From assembly GCA_014706295.1 (NCBI GenBank), contig JACSVZ010000004.1, forward strand, positions 87,861,047 to 87,925,046: DNA of 64,000 nucleotides, in the 5' to 3' direction. Both the position numbers and the translations under genes were made by a program. Under the pieces are notes generated by a model. The model was not told the origin of the DNA. It ran no database searches and saw only the letters and a list, made by a program, of their open reading frames with translations. Positions 14,742 through 27,900 of the stretch are shown piece after piece. Source of the stretch: Lycocorax pyrrhopterus obiensis (Eukaryota; Chordata; Aves; Passeriformes; Paradisaeidae). Within the stretch, counting starts at the first letter, position 1. The number at the start of each line of letters is the position of its first letter.

Positions 14742-14831
14742 TGGAGTCTCAGCTTTCATCTGGGCCCGCAACTTCGCTCTCATTTCTTTCTCATTGAAAT
14801 TGGCACTTCTTTTTACATAGACTCCTCCATG
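14742..14831 (-). CDS. AGPAT5: AGPAT5 exon 4 (motif II region)
   Basis: Exactly 30 codons, phase 0 at both ends, encoding HGGVYVKRSANFNEKEMRAK then LRAQMKAETP. It joins YFSQ of exon 3 to give the FSQHGGVYVKRS block that corresponds to acyltransferase motif II (glycerol-phosphate binding Arg) in this family. The second half (AKLRAQMKAETP) is clearly less like human (NKLQSYVDAGTP as remembered), which suggests relaxed constraint there. The acceptor is CTGATAG|CATGG and the donor is CTCCA|GTAAGC. Confidence 0.94.
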
Positions 14832-17800
14832 CTATCAGAGAGGAAAAAAAAAAGAAAAACAGTAAATATTTAAGTAGTTTAATGTAGACTAGTTGATAGA
14901 AGAACAAACAAGAGACAATGACAAGTCACCTTTATGACTCATACTGCAAATTGCCTACAAGACATTTTCTCCTATCACGAAAACATGTGAAACTAATTTT
15001 ACATTTGCATATAATTTAGCTTACAAAATCTGTTTAAATAAAAATCAGATATAAAAAACCCCCAATGCATAAGACTTTTGAAGTATCTTGTTTAAAGGTG
15101 TTAAATAATTAACTAAAAGATGGCATTAGAAGTGACCCCAGGGTATTTATTCCCGACAATGCTGACATGCAGCTTCGTTTGTGTATCAAGGGAAAATCAC
15201 AGGACAGAAGTTACTCACATTCAAGTACTTACAGGTCAATGCTTTCAATTTTACATGCCCACTCTTAAATAGTAACTAATGCAAATACTGGGAATGCAAG
15301 TATCATACTTCTACATATAAAATTCATGAATAGCACAAAAGTAACTAGCGTAGATCTTGAAAACCTCCATGCACTTCACTAGAGAATCAAACTTTTAATA
15401 AAGAAGTTATATTTCAAGATAATAATTGAATGAGTAAACCGAAATCTTCAGAAGACAAAGAATTTCATAGACGTATTTTTACTGAAAACTATTATTAAGA
15501 GTCTTGGAAGAGATTAATTGTCCTGGAAGAGATTAATTTTATAACTTGTTGCACACAAGTTATTACAAAACTTCAGTAAAAGGACTATGGCAAAGTACAC
15601 AAAAAGAGAAATTTGCCCTACCATTTCCCTCTTCCACCATATTGTTTTATCTACAGAGAAAGAGGACATAAACAAACATGCACCACCTATGAACTACTGA
15701 TACAATGAAGTCTGGAAAAAAACAAAATTAGCTTCCAAATAACAGAATTTCAGGTTTAAGGCACATTGTTTTCATGGGTTTTCTAACTGACTCCATAACT
15801 CGGTAATACTCTTTTCTGTTCACCACGACTATTGGTATCATGATTTGTCAGACAACTTCTGTCCATTTATGGTTTTACACACTCTAAACAGAAAGGTGAC
15901 AATAAGATTAAAACTACTAAGAGCTGAGCTGAATTCAAATACCTGATCTCATAAAAAGATACAGTACATTGTAGAAACAGGGGTGGTGGCTGTGTGCAGA
16001 GCTGTGTCCATGGCATGGACAGGAATAAAATTTGAGGGGTTAAGAGGAGGCAGGCAGAAGAAGTAGTCATGCAAAGTGCTTTCAGCCTTTGCTTTTCATG
16101 GTGTGGAGAGATGGCTGTTTAGCTAGTGGTGTTTGATGCGACTTTTGAGTTGTTCTTCAAAAGCTGCAGTGAAAGGGAACAGAAAGCCAATGATGCATTA
16201 ACTGCATACTAAATATTCTGTCTTAACTTTATCATCTGTGGTTCCCTCCCAAGGTGAAGTAGCCAGCTCTAACACTCCGCTCTGCTGCTTTGACTGGCAC
16301 GGGACCAAAACTATGAACAGAATTCCCCAGTTCACTGAGCTTGGCTGTGGCATGGTATCAGGACCATCCCACAAGCAGTTTAACAGTTCCAGACAGAAAG
16401 CAGCATGAACAGAAAAACGTTTCTTCAGCTGTGTAGTAAACAGAGAGCCTGATGTTATCTCCACACTCCACATACAAGACCATTTTTAAGATCTGACACT
16501 ATTAAAGGGAAACACAAGTCTTAAGCAGACTGAAGTACAGTTGTATTCCGACACTCACCACAACCACCCCTTCCAGAAAGGGAAACTCAGTTTGGCATCA
16601 GAAGAAATTAATCTACTATATACGATTTCCATGTAATTGATAAGTCATCATTCTCTGTGAGCTCAACTAGTTCAAGCTTTGATCAATGAGAGATACCTGG
16701 AATCAAGGCCTTCCCGTATCATCTAATCAGCTACAGTAAACTGGAAAAATACTGAACCAGCTTTTCCTTGTTTGATTTGTCAACTTGGACAAATGAAGTT
16801 ACTACTGGACTGTTTGGTCAGGGACACCATGACACCAAAGACAGATTTGGTGTTGCACGTCAGGTATTTTAATGCTCAGAAATAGAGTTGCACTTCTCAA
16901 GTCAATGAGCACAGAGTCACATAACGTAAGAACACACAAAGTATCACAAGATCAGCGTTCACTGCATTCACCCCATCACTATGTCAGGTCCCTGCGGCTC
17001 AGGGGTACAAAGCTAAAGAGAGGCAGGATATGTGGCTAAAACTCAGGAACAACCAAAAGGGTGCAAAAACTGATGCTGGATAACAGAAAAAAAAGACATA
17101 CTTCCTGTGTTAAAAAGTCAAGCAAACTGCGGGGTAACAAAAATACTTTTCAAAATTACATCCCAGCCTCATCGGGGTATAAGATAAACAGGAACAAATT
17201 GGATGGTATAAGCGAATAGGAGTGATGGGATTAATTGGTAGCAAATGACAGGGGCAAAAAAAAAATTCAGATCCACGCAAAAATAATAAAGACAGTTTTA
17301 TGAAAAGAAATCGGTTCTATCTAATAAAGCAGACCTGGAACATAACAGGTTAATTTAAGTGTTTCTTTTCTTTCCTTGCAATTAGATAGCTGCCTCAAAG
17401 AAGAATGCTAGTTATGTGATTGTATATAGCTTGAATTCCCCAATTTGTATTGCATTTCCTTTTCAGTAAGAGATCAAATATATGAACGTTCTTCAAAACA
17501 GATTTCTGGAAGTACTGTTTTTAAGGTTATAATTTTTTTCCGGTGTACTTTAAAAGCCCCTCTCTCAGTCAACAATGGATTGTGTTTACAAATATACTTC
17601 CTTTGTGCCTGAATTTCACTCTCCTGGACATCCAGACCACGTTTATTTCCAAACAGGATGTTTACCTGAGGAAGGGAATATGAATTCCGTAAGCATAGCG
17701 TAATTATGTGGCTCTGGAAACTTTTAGTGGAGTGTAAGTGACATCACTGACAGAACATCAACAGGAAGGGCAGGAAGTGTTTCATGTTTTTGCACTGGTT

Positions 17801-17917
17801 GGTGTGATAAAAACAATAAAAATACCTATTAGGTTGCACTGCAGGCCTTCTGCATCCCGTCTCTGTCATTTAAGCATATATGCATCACCACTGCCTGTCA
17901 ATTATGTCACCGATTTA

Positions 17918-17941
17918 AATATATATATATAAATATATATA
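17918..17941. repeat. AT microsatellite
   Basis: ATATATATAT interrupted by AA, then ATATATATA, in AGPAT5 intron 3. Simple repeat. Confidence 0.85.
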
Positions 17942-18836
17942 ATTACCCCTCACTAAATCTTGCAGAAGTTTTATTTTTTGAGGAATCGAAAGCTGAATAG
18001 GTTTTATTTAATATATACAAGTTCTGATTAAAAATGTAGGTGACATTCAGATTAATTTCCACAGGAACCTCCTTTTAACAGTCAATATACCGGTCAGGAA
18101 ACAGAGCACTGGATATTCCACATAGCAAAAGTAATTTTCCAGAATCTTGAAAAAAATAATTTCTGGACACCTAGTGATAGTGGATGGAATATATATCCTG
18201 TTTGTATTTTAATTAAAGCAGGCTTAAATCACCACCATTGTAATGACTAAAGGCAAGGACAAAGAGCAAAATATTTCCATGCAGCAGATCAGTCACTTCG
18301 GTGGATGAAAAATGTAGAGAAGCATCAGCGACAAGCATTAGACAACTGAGAATTCTATTTTCTCCTAATGCATACCCTTAGTGAGGTATGACAGCGTCTG
18401 ACAGTTTGTAGTTATTTAGAGGACTGGGCCAGCAAACCCACCAATTAAAGAAATTGTGAACCATTTTCTCTGCAGCATATACTTCTCTAAACATACCAAT
18501 TTTAGCAGAAACAATGCCAACCACCCATGCTCCAGCCTAGATCTATAGCCTACTCACTAAGGTACTCATCCAGAAGACAACAAAGATTTTCAGCCATCAA
18601 GCTGAAGACACTGGATGTGCTGCGAAGATGAGGGAAAGAGTAAATCCTCCTATTTGGACATACACCTGTAGTTACCTACTCTTCATATACTCTTTTACAA
18701 ACTAATATATAGTTCCAATCATACCCAGCATAATATTTATCTTTCTCTCAATGTTCTCCACCTTCTTGCCCTCTTGGACAGGGCTGACAGTCAATTCAAT
18801 CAAACTGTCTAATCCTATTAGAAGTATTTTCCCAAG

Positions 18837-18935
18837 TGTGTGCGTGTTTGGTTGGGTTTTTTTGTTTGCTTGTTTCGTTGGGTTTTTTTGTGTTTTGGTT
18901 GGGGGTTTTTTGTTTCTTTTTTTTCTTTTCTTTGC
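18837..18935 (+). repeat. T/G-rich low-complexity tract
   Basis: About 100 bp are made almost only of T and G on the plus strand, with repeated GGTTGGGTTTTTTTG motifs. They create spurious Phe/Val/Gly-rich frames on the plus strand and Lys/Thr/Asn/Pro-rich frames on the minus strand (18702-19046). Located in AGPAT5 intron 3. Confidence 0.85.
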
Positions 18936-19987
18936 CTGGGCAGTGGGGTGAGGAACAGAAATAAGATTAAAGTTCAGAGAACGCATTAAGATCAAACAGA
19001 GTAGACAAAGGAGAAAAGTTGTACTGAATAAGCACTTTGGAACCACTACCCAAAACTCTACCCACTTCTGTTCTAATAACTAAGCACCCATTAAACCCTG
19101 AGATAAGTACCACGAAGCCATTTCTGCTCACCTAGAAAAAGGCCAGCACTTCCAAGAACATCCACCTCTATATTTTATTTTGTTTTACATAGGAAGAGTT
19201 CTGCTTTCAGAAAAAGCAAACAGACATGATAAATTCACATAGGATTTTAGGGAAGTAAGCCATCTACACTGCTCTCCACCATTTTAGACTGAAGATCATA
19301 TCCACTCAGTATGCTGGCTGTTCAGTGACCATGGCCCACTGTTTCTCAGTAATTGTACACATTTGAGGCACATCAGGTTGAACTCTCAGACTAGAAGGAA
19401 CAAAAGGAATATTATGCAGAAAGAGGAGAAAGAAAAAGGTGGGAATACTGTTAAACTCAGGTTTTTGCTTAATTGGAGTCCAAAATAACGATCAACACTT
19501 TCATGGAGGTGGGATCTGCCTTTCCTCCACACTATACTAAGATCCAATCTTTCTCTTTTATATTGTGCTAAAACCAAAACAACTGAAAAACAAAGAAGTA
19601 CCTCAAACAGTAATGCCAATTTACTCCCAATTTGTAGCATGATACACAGCAAAAAAAGTCTGTTTACGCCTTCTGCTAACTGGAGTTTTGGATTGTAAAA
19701 TGAACAAAGTTCTAGAAATACTAGTATTCTGAAATACTCCTAACAGACTCTACAGTTTTAATTCTATCCATAGTAAGTATTCATTTATAAAAGTAATCTG
19801 GGTCTTTAGTAACTGTCTCTCAACTAAGATACACATCTAACTACACTGAGTGAAACCAGTTGCTTTCATGTTCAAGTAATTGAATGCCAGCTCAGAACTA
19901 CATCTTCACAGCATGCATGGAAAATGGGGGAAAGTACATCTTACATATTTGACTCACAAACAGCAAGAAAAGAGCGAATGGGCTCAC

Positions 19988-20103
19988 CTGTGAAAAGTAC
20001 CACCCGTACAGTGGAAGCCATTTTAAGCCATCCTTCAAGACATAGCGGACGTGCCCGAGCGCATTCTGCCTGATTGCCAGCATGTCCGCGATAATCCAAT
20101 CAA
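19988..20103 (-). CDS. AGPAT5: AGPAT5 exon 3 (completes motif I, conserved core)
   Basis: This 116-bp exon completes the split Val codon and encodes DWIIADMLAIRQNALGHVRY then VLKDGLKWLPLYGWYFSQ. It is nearly the same as the human core (VDWIVADILAIRQNALGHVRYVLKEGLKWLPLYG as remembered). The Asp of DW is the D of NHX4D, part of the His-Asp charge relay of this acyltransferase superfamily. The acceptor is TCATTGCAG|TTGATT and the donor is CACAG|GTGAGC. The exon ends in phase 0. It lies only 211 bp from exon 2, whereas the other introns are 5-15 kb. Confidence 0.96.
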
Positions 20104-20314
20104 CTGCAATGACAGAAGCCCAAAATAATCAGTTAAATTAGCTCTTAATTGCCACTGATGAAACAAAAAGTACATGTTGTACGTATAAATGCCATCAAAG
20201 GTTTTTGAACCACAACCTCTTGTTTGTTAGGGCAAGGCTGGAAAGAGACACAGTAAACAGACAAGCAGATTTTTTAAATCTAGGAGTGTTAAGACAAGCA
20301 AAAAAAATACAAAC
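20104..20314 (-). other. AGPAT5 intron 2 (211 bp)
   Basis: A short intron between exons 2 and 3 with donor GTTTGT and acceptor TTGCAG. It has phase 1 and splits the Val codon of the NHX4D motif. Confidence 0.92.
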
Positions 20315-20384
20315 CTGTACACTGATGATTTGATAAATATACTACATTTTCTTTATTTTTTGGCAAATCCCCGTAGATAATTAC
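20315..20384 (-). CDS. AGPAT5: AGPAT5 exon 2 (acyltransferase motif I, first half)
   Basis: This 70-bp exon encodes VIIYGDLPKNKENVVYLSNH followed by QCT and the first base of the next codon. It follows GVQ from exon 1 in frame and matches the human segment YGDLPKNKENIIYLANHQST. It supplies the N and H of the NHX4D catalytic motif; the Asp is in exon 3. The acceptor is TTTTTTTTTAG|GTAATT. The donor ACAG|GTTTGT is a weak match to consensus. The exon ends in phase 1. Position 4 of the motif region is Cys (TGT) where the human protein has Ser. Loss of this exon from the transcript would shift the frame, because 70 is not a multiple of 3. Confidence 0.93.
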
Positions 20385-23300
20385 CTAAAAAAAAAATTAG
20401 AAAACATGTGGTATTACTTTATAATTTATTTTCCTTGCATTAGGCAGTGATGAGATCCAATGCAGTAAATGGCTATTTACTAGGAAAACTGTCAGCAAGT
20501 TACCATCTTTAACAGACAAACACCCTATCACTGCTTCAGTACCCACCACACAGACAACTGACTTATCAACAAAGCTGTAAATATTAATTAATGAGTGCTT
20601 AAGAAACTTATTCTGTTCTTGTGCCTTAGCCCTAGAACTGGATCCATGGAAGGTGACCTTCATCCACAAGCTCCCCACGTTAATATAACTGAAGTTAATG
20701 AGGAATCATAGACATGTACAAAATCACCATTTAATTTATATGTCTAACGAATAAGACATGCTTCAGCCAGACATTTGCTATCATTCAATCTAAAAGGGTA
20801 ATTTTTCCTGGATTAGCTCAAGAACAAAATCTCAACCATTTGCCATGACTTTAACCACCAAGAGTGAACAAAAAAGCATAAAGTTGAGGGGTGCCTTTAA
20901 ATTAGTCTGTGGCTTCCAGAGAGCAGGTTTTTGGTTTTTTTTTTTTCTCTGTTACATTAAAGACACACTTCAACCTTCTAGTTTCTCACCCCTGAAACTA
21001 CTGGTCTACTAGTGAAATAACTTCTGAGAACATGACTACAAAACAAGATGCTGATGCTGGAATCCTAGTCACCTTTTTGAAATGGATTCATTCAATTATT
21101 TTCAAATATAAAATGAGAAATTAATTAATTTTAATTCTGAACTGAAGAACCAACGCAGCTATTCAATTACCTTTAATAAACATTTTCATTACTTAATGAA
21201 GCCTAGTTTTTCTCAACCAGTACATCCTAGGTAGGCTTTCACCCTTGCTCTGCCAATGGACATACTCCTTGTTTCTAGAAGTTGGCTGTACCAGACATAC
21301 ACGCAGCTTTGAAACTATTCCATTTACCAAAAAAGCAAAGTGCTATATGGAAGGTTTTCCCACTTATTATCATCACTTCCCTAGTCTGGGCAATACTGGA
21401 ATTTTATCAGGAAAAACTAACATTCAGATCTGAACTGGTATCATTTAGTACATCAAGTCTCATATTGATCCTTACAGAAGGTCTCTACCAGCATCTCTGG
21501 AAAATCTGCCCATCTCTCAAGTAACCTGTGATCCTGGATGACTAATGCCTCATATTGTTAACTCTAGGCAAAACCCCCACAAAAACAGTGTGTTTCACAT
21601 TCATGCTGTTATTTCTTTGAAAATACAACCACACTGTTGATCAAGTTTTGTTTTCAAGTTTGAAACCAGATATTGGCAAACTGAGACACTCAGTCAATAT
21701 ACAAACAAGAGATCATTCAGCATACAGTAAAAGAGGATATAACTTATTTAATTTTTTCCAAAAGTGAAAAAGTCATGTACAATAAATTCTAACCGAAAAT
21801 ATTTGTAACAAGTCAGTTGACAAGTATATTCTGAACAGTATCCAAGAAATTTGAACAAGATTCTGCTATAGGAGTAGTCTTCTCATTGAAGTACCAGAAT
21901 TTATAACCTTACTGCTGACACTAGGTACCACACACAGATTAGAGAAAGTTAGCAGTCTGAGGGTTGACCTTACAGTTCAGGTGCACAAATTCCTCTGAAA
22001 TAAATCCTCCTAATCTCACTTATAGAGTTAAAACTTCATTTTCTAAATGTATGCTTTCCCAGCACTCTTACGCACAAAGTCCATAAATACTGTTTTCTTT
22101 AATTTCAAGTTAAGACTCCACTATGCAGTTTCTGGCAAAGACAATTTTAGAGTAAGAGAGAAGGCCCAATACAACAAATCACTAAACCAGAAGGTCCTGA
22201 ATGTTATTTGAGCTTTTCTAAAATGTAAGAAAAAAAAAATAAGAACAAGAGGAAAACAAAACCTGCCCTTGACCCCAAGAGCAGCCCCACACAAGAAAGA
22301 GGGTTTGAAATATACAATTTATAACTTCAACTTGTAAATGTTTCCACTTTAATGTACAAAGTCAAAATCTCAGTGCAATCAGACCCACAATTTAAAGCAC
22401 TCGCTTCTGACTATTTCATGAGTAAAAAAAAATATAAAGGATCATTCCCTTAAAAAAAAAGTACGCCGTTGTCTGCCAAATGTAACAGTTAATCCGTGTA
22501 ATTTTTTATTTCAGTAAGATTGGATCTTGTTCACTTTTTAACCCCAGAGGAACACCCACTCACTGTTCCTGTAAACAACTTCTATGCACAACATTATGGC
22601 TTATCCTAAGGGTTGGATGTGTTTATGTGTAATGGACCAAAATCTTTTACTCATGATAAAACATTCAGCCATACTACAGACAAGTTGTACAGAACTCAAA
22701 AAGAAAAAAAAAGTCTTATTTATAATTAATTCTCATTAAACACACAAAACCGGGATGTTTTATTTCAAAGCGAAGCTAAGAACGAGAAAATCTGAAAGCT
22801 CTATTTTGTTTGCTCAGATGGCTCAGCCTAAGAGGATGCACCAGCTTTATCTGCAGCATCATCCACTTCAGCACTGCCCATTTCACTGATCTGAGAAAAG
22901 GCTTACAGAGTTCATCAAAGGCCAGCAAACAGCTATTCACCTTAGACACTCCCAGTTAAAAGAACTGAGCTACAAACTTACAACTGTTACTACAGCTAGC
23001 TAAGAATGGCAACTTCCAGCCTGCAGTCCCAGGAGACACCTACTCTGTGGGCACCCACGCAGCTCTCCTTCTGAGACCAAAGCATTTTTGCTTTATTGGG
23101 CTTCTGAAAACATTGAACATACACAACAGAGGGGTAACACTTAAGAGCTTTGAATCCTACAGAAATGTCCTTTTCCCTTTGAGATGGTGTCTGAAGAATT
23201 AACCTGCTTGTGGATAAGCAAGAGAAGATTCTCCTCAGGACACGACTCCAATTTCTGGCCATCTGATATGTTTAGGTAAACCAGAGCACCTAATAAGAAG

Positions 23301-23466
23301 GAAATAATATAGTACTCTTCTTCAGGGCCTCCAGAAAACCTCTGACTCCCTGCTGTTTTTCATGGCTAACTTTGCAGAATTCCTTGCTACAGAGGCTGTG
23401 CCTCTGACTACAGAGCCTCTGACTCCTCATTCTGCTGGTGCAGAAGATGTTTGGGGGCCACAGTGA

Positions 23467-23592
23467 ATTACAGAATCACAGAATATTCTGAGTTGGAAGG
23501 GACCCACAAGGATCCTCAAGTCCACCTTTTAAGTGAATGCCCATATGGGGATCGAATGACCTTGGCGCTCTTAGCACCGTGCTCTAAGGCAG
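23467..23592 (-). mobile_element. CR1 LINE, truncated 3' end (reverse orientation)
   Basis: Read on the plus strand, ACAGAATCACAGAATATTCT, GAGTTGGAAGGGACCCACAA and GGATCCTCAAGTCCACC are followed by ATGGGGATCGAATGACCTTG and GCACCGTGCTCTAA. This is the reverse complement of a CR1 3' end of the same general type as the 2968-3057 copy but extending further 5'. It lies in AGPAT5 intron 1 in the same orientation as the gene. A small deletion relative to the usual ATCGAACC...GACCTTGG is evident. Confidence 0.9.
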
Positions 23593-24812
23593 CACTGGAG
23601 TGACTCAGCAGTGACAGCAGTGCAGAAACAAGAGTCCACAGCACCCACCTGTATTCAAACCCCTTTTGAAGTAACCTGAAGACATCAGAGTGGCTTAAAC
23701 ATTCCTAGCCCTCCTCAGAAGAGCAGTGCTGCTCCTGGGCTGTGCAGAGCATAGGCAGGGGTGGTCTTGCTCCCTGCAGCCAATGCCAGGGAAGCAGTGC
23801 AGGACATGTTTGGGAGGCAATTTCAATTTCAGCACAAGGTACCTAGTGTTTCACGTATTTCATGCATGGCTCTCCAGACACTACAGCATACATATATTCT
23901 ACCTCTCTATCAGTTTAATGAACTGGTAAGTGCCCTGTCCGCCAAAATGAAGTGAGGAACCGATTCATTTAGAATGGAATCTGCTATGTTAAAAAAAAGG
24001 CACAATGAAGTCAAGCAAAGAAAACAAGTCAAAAAGAAGAGCAACATAGCAAGCCAAAGCAAGCAGAGATTTGAGGGAAAATGTTTAAAATGCAGATTTA
24101 CAGTCTTACACTGCAAACATTACTTGTGTACACAACACTGAAATGTGTGCTTTTAGCCATGTTTTGGTTGCTTCACAGCCCAGTTCACAGTAATGGGTAA
24201 TACAGTTAGTGTTAATGTGGGCCTTTCACATCTGTTTACACGGCAGCACTGTCAAACTCAATACAGTGAGGTCTCAAATAAAGGAAACTGGATGCTGTTA
24301 GCTCCCTTCTGTGGAAAGGCTGGTACCAGCCTCCATGGATGCCATACACCAAGCTGTTCACAGGCTCAGCAGCCACAAGACACACCTCAGGGTGTCCTGT
24401 CCAGGTGAAGCTTTGATGCATTAGCAGGAGGTTACAAGAAGTTCTGCTGGGAGAATGCACTGATTCAGTGATAGGCTGATCTAGGCATGCAAATAGGAGC
24501 TCCTGGGTGATCTGGCGACACCACTTTCAGCTTCCCTATCAGACCCTGCTTTTTCCAGGGCAACAAATTCAACTATGGCTGTGCTAATGTGATAGGTCAC
24601 ATAGCAATGTGAAACAGTCCTGCATGGTAGCCACACATGAATAAACCATAATTTGCACAGGTTTTCACTGAAACAAGGTGGATACTCCTAACTTAAGAGT
24701 TAAGAATTTTATTTCTTGCTTATGAAATCTTTACATACCAAAGAAAATTAAATAGATCATTTAATCACATCCTAGCTATGTCAGCTCAGTAAACACTGCC
24801 ATGGCAAAAATA

Positions 24813-24991
24813 ACTGGAGGCAAAAGTAATCATACTATCAGAAGATCTGCTTGCAGGTCAACTAGTGATCACATCAAACTCCAAGCAAAGAGATTACCTT
24901 AATGTTGTAATTGGATGTGGCTGATAATGGGAGGAGTTAGAAGCTGATCTGCAAGCATATCTTCTGATAGTGTGACTTCTGCTTCAGCAGT
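24813..24991. repeat. Imperfect inverted repeat of about 180 bp (arms ~50 bp, spacer ~78 bp)
   Basis: The left arm (24813-24863) contains ACTATCAGAAGATCTGCTTGCAGGTCAACT. The right arm (24942-24991), reverse-complemented, contains ACTATCAGAAGATATGCTTGCAGATCAGCT. Over this 30-bp core only about three bases differ, and weaker similarity extends outward to ACTG and a little into the spacer. It could be the remnant of a non-autonomous DNA transposon, a self-complementary conserved element of the 'Eulor' kind, or a hairpin-forming transcript. It lies in AGPAT5 intron 1. The nature is unresolved. Confidence 0.7.
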
Positions 24992-27900
24992 ATTAAGGCA
25001 ATGCAACTGGTTATTGCTGGTAAAAACCGAGGCCATCTCATCTGATGTCTATCAGTCTACCAGCACACTCAGTCTTGGTTCCTCAGGCTTTCTAACCCTC
25101 CTCCCTTCTCTATTCAAAGAAAGCAGGTGTGAATTGAAGAATGATGTTCCCATCTTTGCTGTTACTTCAACAAAACTTATGTTCACTGGAGTACTTTGTG
25201 AAAGCAGTGCACTGGATTCAGGAAAAATGTCAGCTTCAAGGGGGAGAACATTCCTTCCCTCTTCTGGAGAACAAGTCAAGACATCAACACTTAAAAAGGA
25301 CCATACAGACTTCCTACTCAGCTGTACTATCCTCACAAAATGCACCCCTCTCCACTGTTTCTTCACGATTAAAAATTGGGACTGTGTGCTCTTTGGGACA
25401 AGAGCAACTCTGTCAGCTGGGCACTACTACAACATGTATACTAAAATAAATAGTATTCTAGGACATATTTCTCATCTGTTTGTTAAAAACTCTGGACACA
25501 ATTTTCTGGTGAAAGGGTGGAGCTTGCATGAACAAACCACCAAAACAACTACCACGTAGCAGCTCCTGAAGTCAACATACACCCTGTGCACACTGACCTC
25601 TGCAGCATTGCTGCAGGCATCTTCAGCAAAGTTCTTTCAATTCTCTTAGACTAAACACACGCCTCATGTCACAAGTCCTTTGAGCTTCCAGAGAAAGTAC
25701 CTCAGACCACAGAATCTATCTACCCTGTTTGACTAGAAGCAGGCTCAAGACAGGATACAGACAGGGAATCTGTACTTGGGGCTGACAAATTTCTCAGGTT
25801 TTCAGATGTCCTACTATAAGAATTTTAAATGTTTATTTTTCTTCACAGAAGATGAAGAAGCACCTTTATTCACATTTAACAGATACAGGTTTCACTTGCC
25901 TACAGCATAAGGATATGAATACAGCAGAAGAGGAAGGACTTTGATGTTTTTAGTCGCATTTTCTCTTGATCTGAAAGAACAGTTTATAAATTTTCTAAAA
26001 ATACCTTTAGGACACCCAGCTTTTAGGTAATGATCATACTACTGCCACACATCATAACCTCTTTAGGGATTATCTGCCCAGTACAGAATTGCACAAGTCT
26101 GAAGTCTGGTGCTCAGACAGCTCTAGCAAGCACAGCAGCATAAAATCACAAAGCAATCCATTTTATTGAAGCAGAGTTCATTCAAACATTCTGCAGCTAT
26201 GTATTTTACTGGAGTTCAGTGAAGAAAACCATTGCTAAGACATTAAGCTCTGGGGAAAGTTGAACAGATTTCTATATGTAATGTAATTCAAGTTTTTTTA
26301 AAAATACATTTTTGATTTGATTCAACCAGAGGGCACAGAATTTTAGAAAATACACTTATTGCCATTTAATTTCCTTTTTGTAAGAAAGCTATAGTAGCAA
26401 CCTATATAGACTAAGCAGGACTAAATCATACCATCTGATGTTAAATATGAAGTCTGTACATTCTTACTTTCACACTAGCCTCCAGCGTTATGATCTAAAT
26501 TGACAAACTGTTATGAGTGGTTATATTTCATTCAGTGTACTAGATACATGTATAGAAATCATTTAGTTTTGATGCTGACTGTAACGGCTTTACAGCTTCT
26601 GAGCTGAATTAAAGATAATTGGCCCCTGTACTCCTTAGCTATCTGATGAATCCTTAAAAAAATTTTTTAAAAGGCATCTGTATATCTTAAATATTCCTGT
26701 CTTGACAACAGAAAAAAGGCAAGATTTATAATGATTTTAGTTTTAAGATTCTGGCATCTAAAGTCTGAATAAATCCTATTTAAAGCCCAAATAATTTACA
26801 GATCTTTCTCCAAATTACTTGCCTTTGATTACAGTGCAGTTCAATGGCATGAACCCACCATTACAATCAGTGACCACCTGGGAAAAATCAAAATTAGACC
26901 ATCCAACTTTCATCATAAATCACCAGTAATGGAATTTTTTAAAAATAATAACTGCATGTACTTCAGACATATGTGAAGGGAGATTATTTATACAACGAGA
27001 CTTCAACAAGAGCGTTTTTCTGAACATTTGTCATCTTGGAATTACATAAAACCTGAACACACCTTCTAGTACAAGAGTGGAAGTAAGTATTCCACCTGTT
27101 TCAATAGGAGAAAGTCTCCTTTATAAGCCTTTTGCATCTCTGGAGATTTTTCATGCAGATTTTTGTACTTTCTTTAGAAGAAAGGCAAAAGCAACCCACA
27201 CTTAATGTAGCCACAGTTTATTACCTTCTGTAGTGGAAAATACGTAATGTCCATTTAAGCTCACTCTGGAAATACCCTTTGCCCACCACACATGAGCCAG
27301 AAGCAGGAAACCTTGTGGCAGTTTGCAGTTACTTCCTCCAACCAGAGCTCTTTGTAATAGGAACTTGGCTTCTAAATGCCTAGGACTCCACGGAGGAGTT
27401 GTCTGCATCTTTATTTGTAATACTGTTACAAGTGGTTTGTATCAAGTACAGACTGAAAACTGCTGTGAAGCTATCAGTGAGTAAACATGAATGAGGATGA
27501 TTAAGAAACATCTCTAGTCTCTCCTTGTGATTGTGGAATAGGATTTTTGAAAGCTTCTCCACACATCATTGTCAGTAAGTAGAATTTAAGCACTCTGGAC
27601 TTTCACAGTGAGGCAAAGGCATCACTACACAGCACAAGAACATGTAGGCAGGTATCCACAACAATTCTGGCTCCAGAACCGAACACAGTAAACTGATCAG
27701 CCTCAAAAATCATCACATTAAAATCACTCTCATGTGCTCACCGCCACAGCACGTGAATGTTTGCTTGCTTACTCAAAAAGAAACGTGCATGCCCTCAGAT
27801 TCCCAAGTAGCCTTAGGAAATGGAAGAAAATAAGTCTTCAAGTCAGTCCCTAAGTTCACCAGGAAAAATCACTCACTACCACAATATAGTTCAAAGCAAT

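Larger units (their letters stand above)
14832..19987 (-). other. AGPAT5 intron 3
   Basis: A 5.2-kb intron. It contains the AT microsatellite at 17918 and the T/G-rich tract at 18837. A local duplication, TGGAAGAGATTAATT twice within 15505-15540, is present. Nothing else recognised. Confidence 0.8.

Noticed and set aside
24972..25559. 195-codon open frame on the plus strand in AGPAT5 intron 1
   Set aside because: It begins with GTG, which is not a normal vertebrate start; the first ATG is at codon 70. No domain is recognised and it has no clear promoter. Most likely a chance frame, although it is the longest one outside GC-rich DNA.
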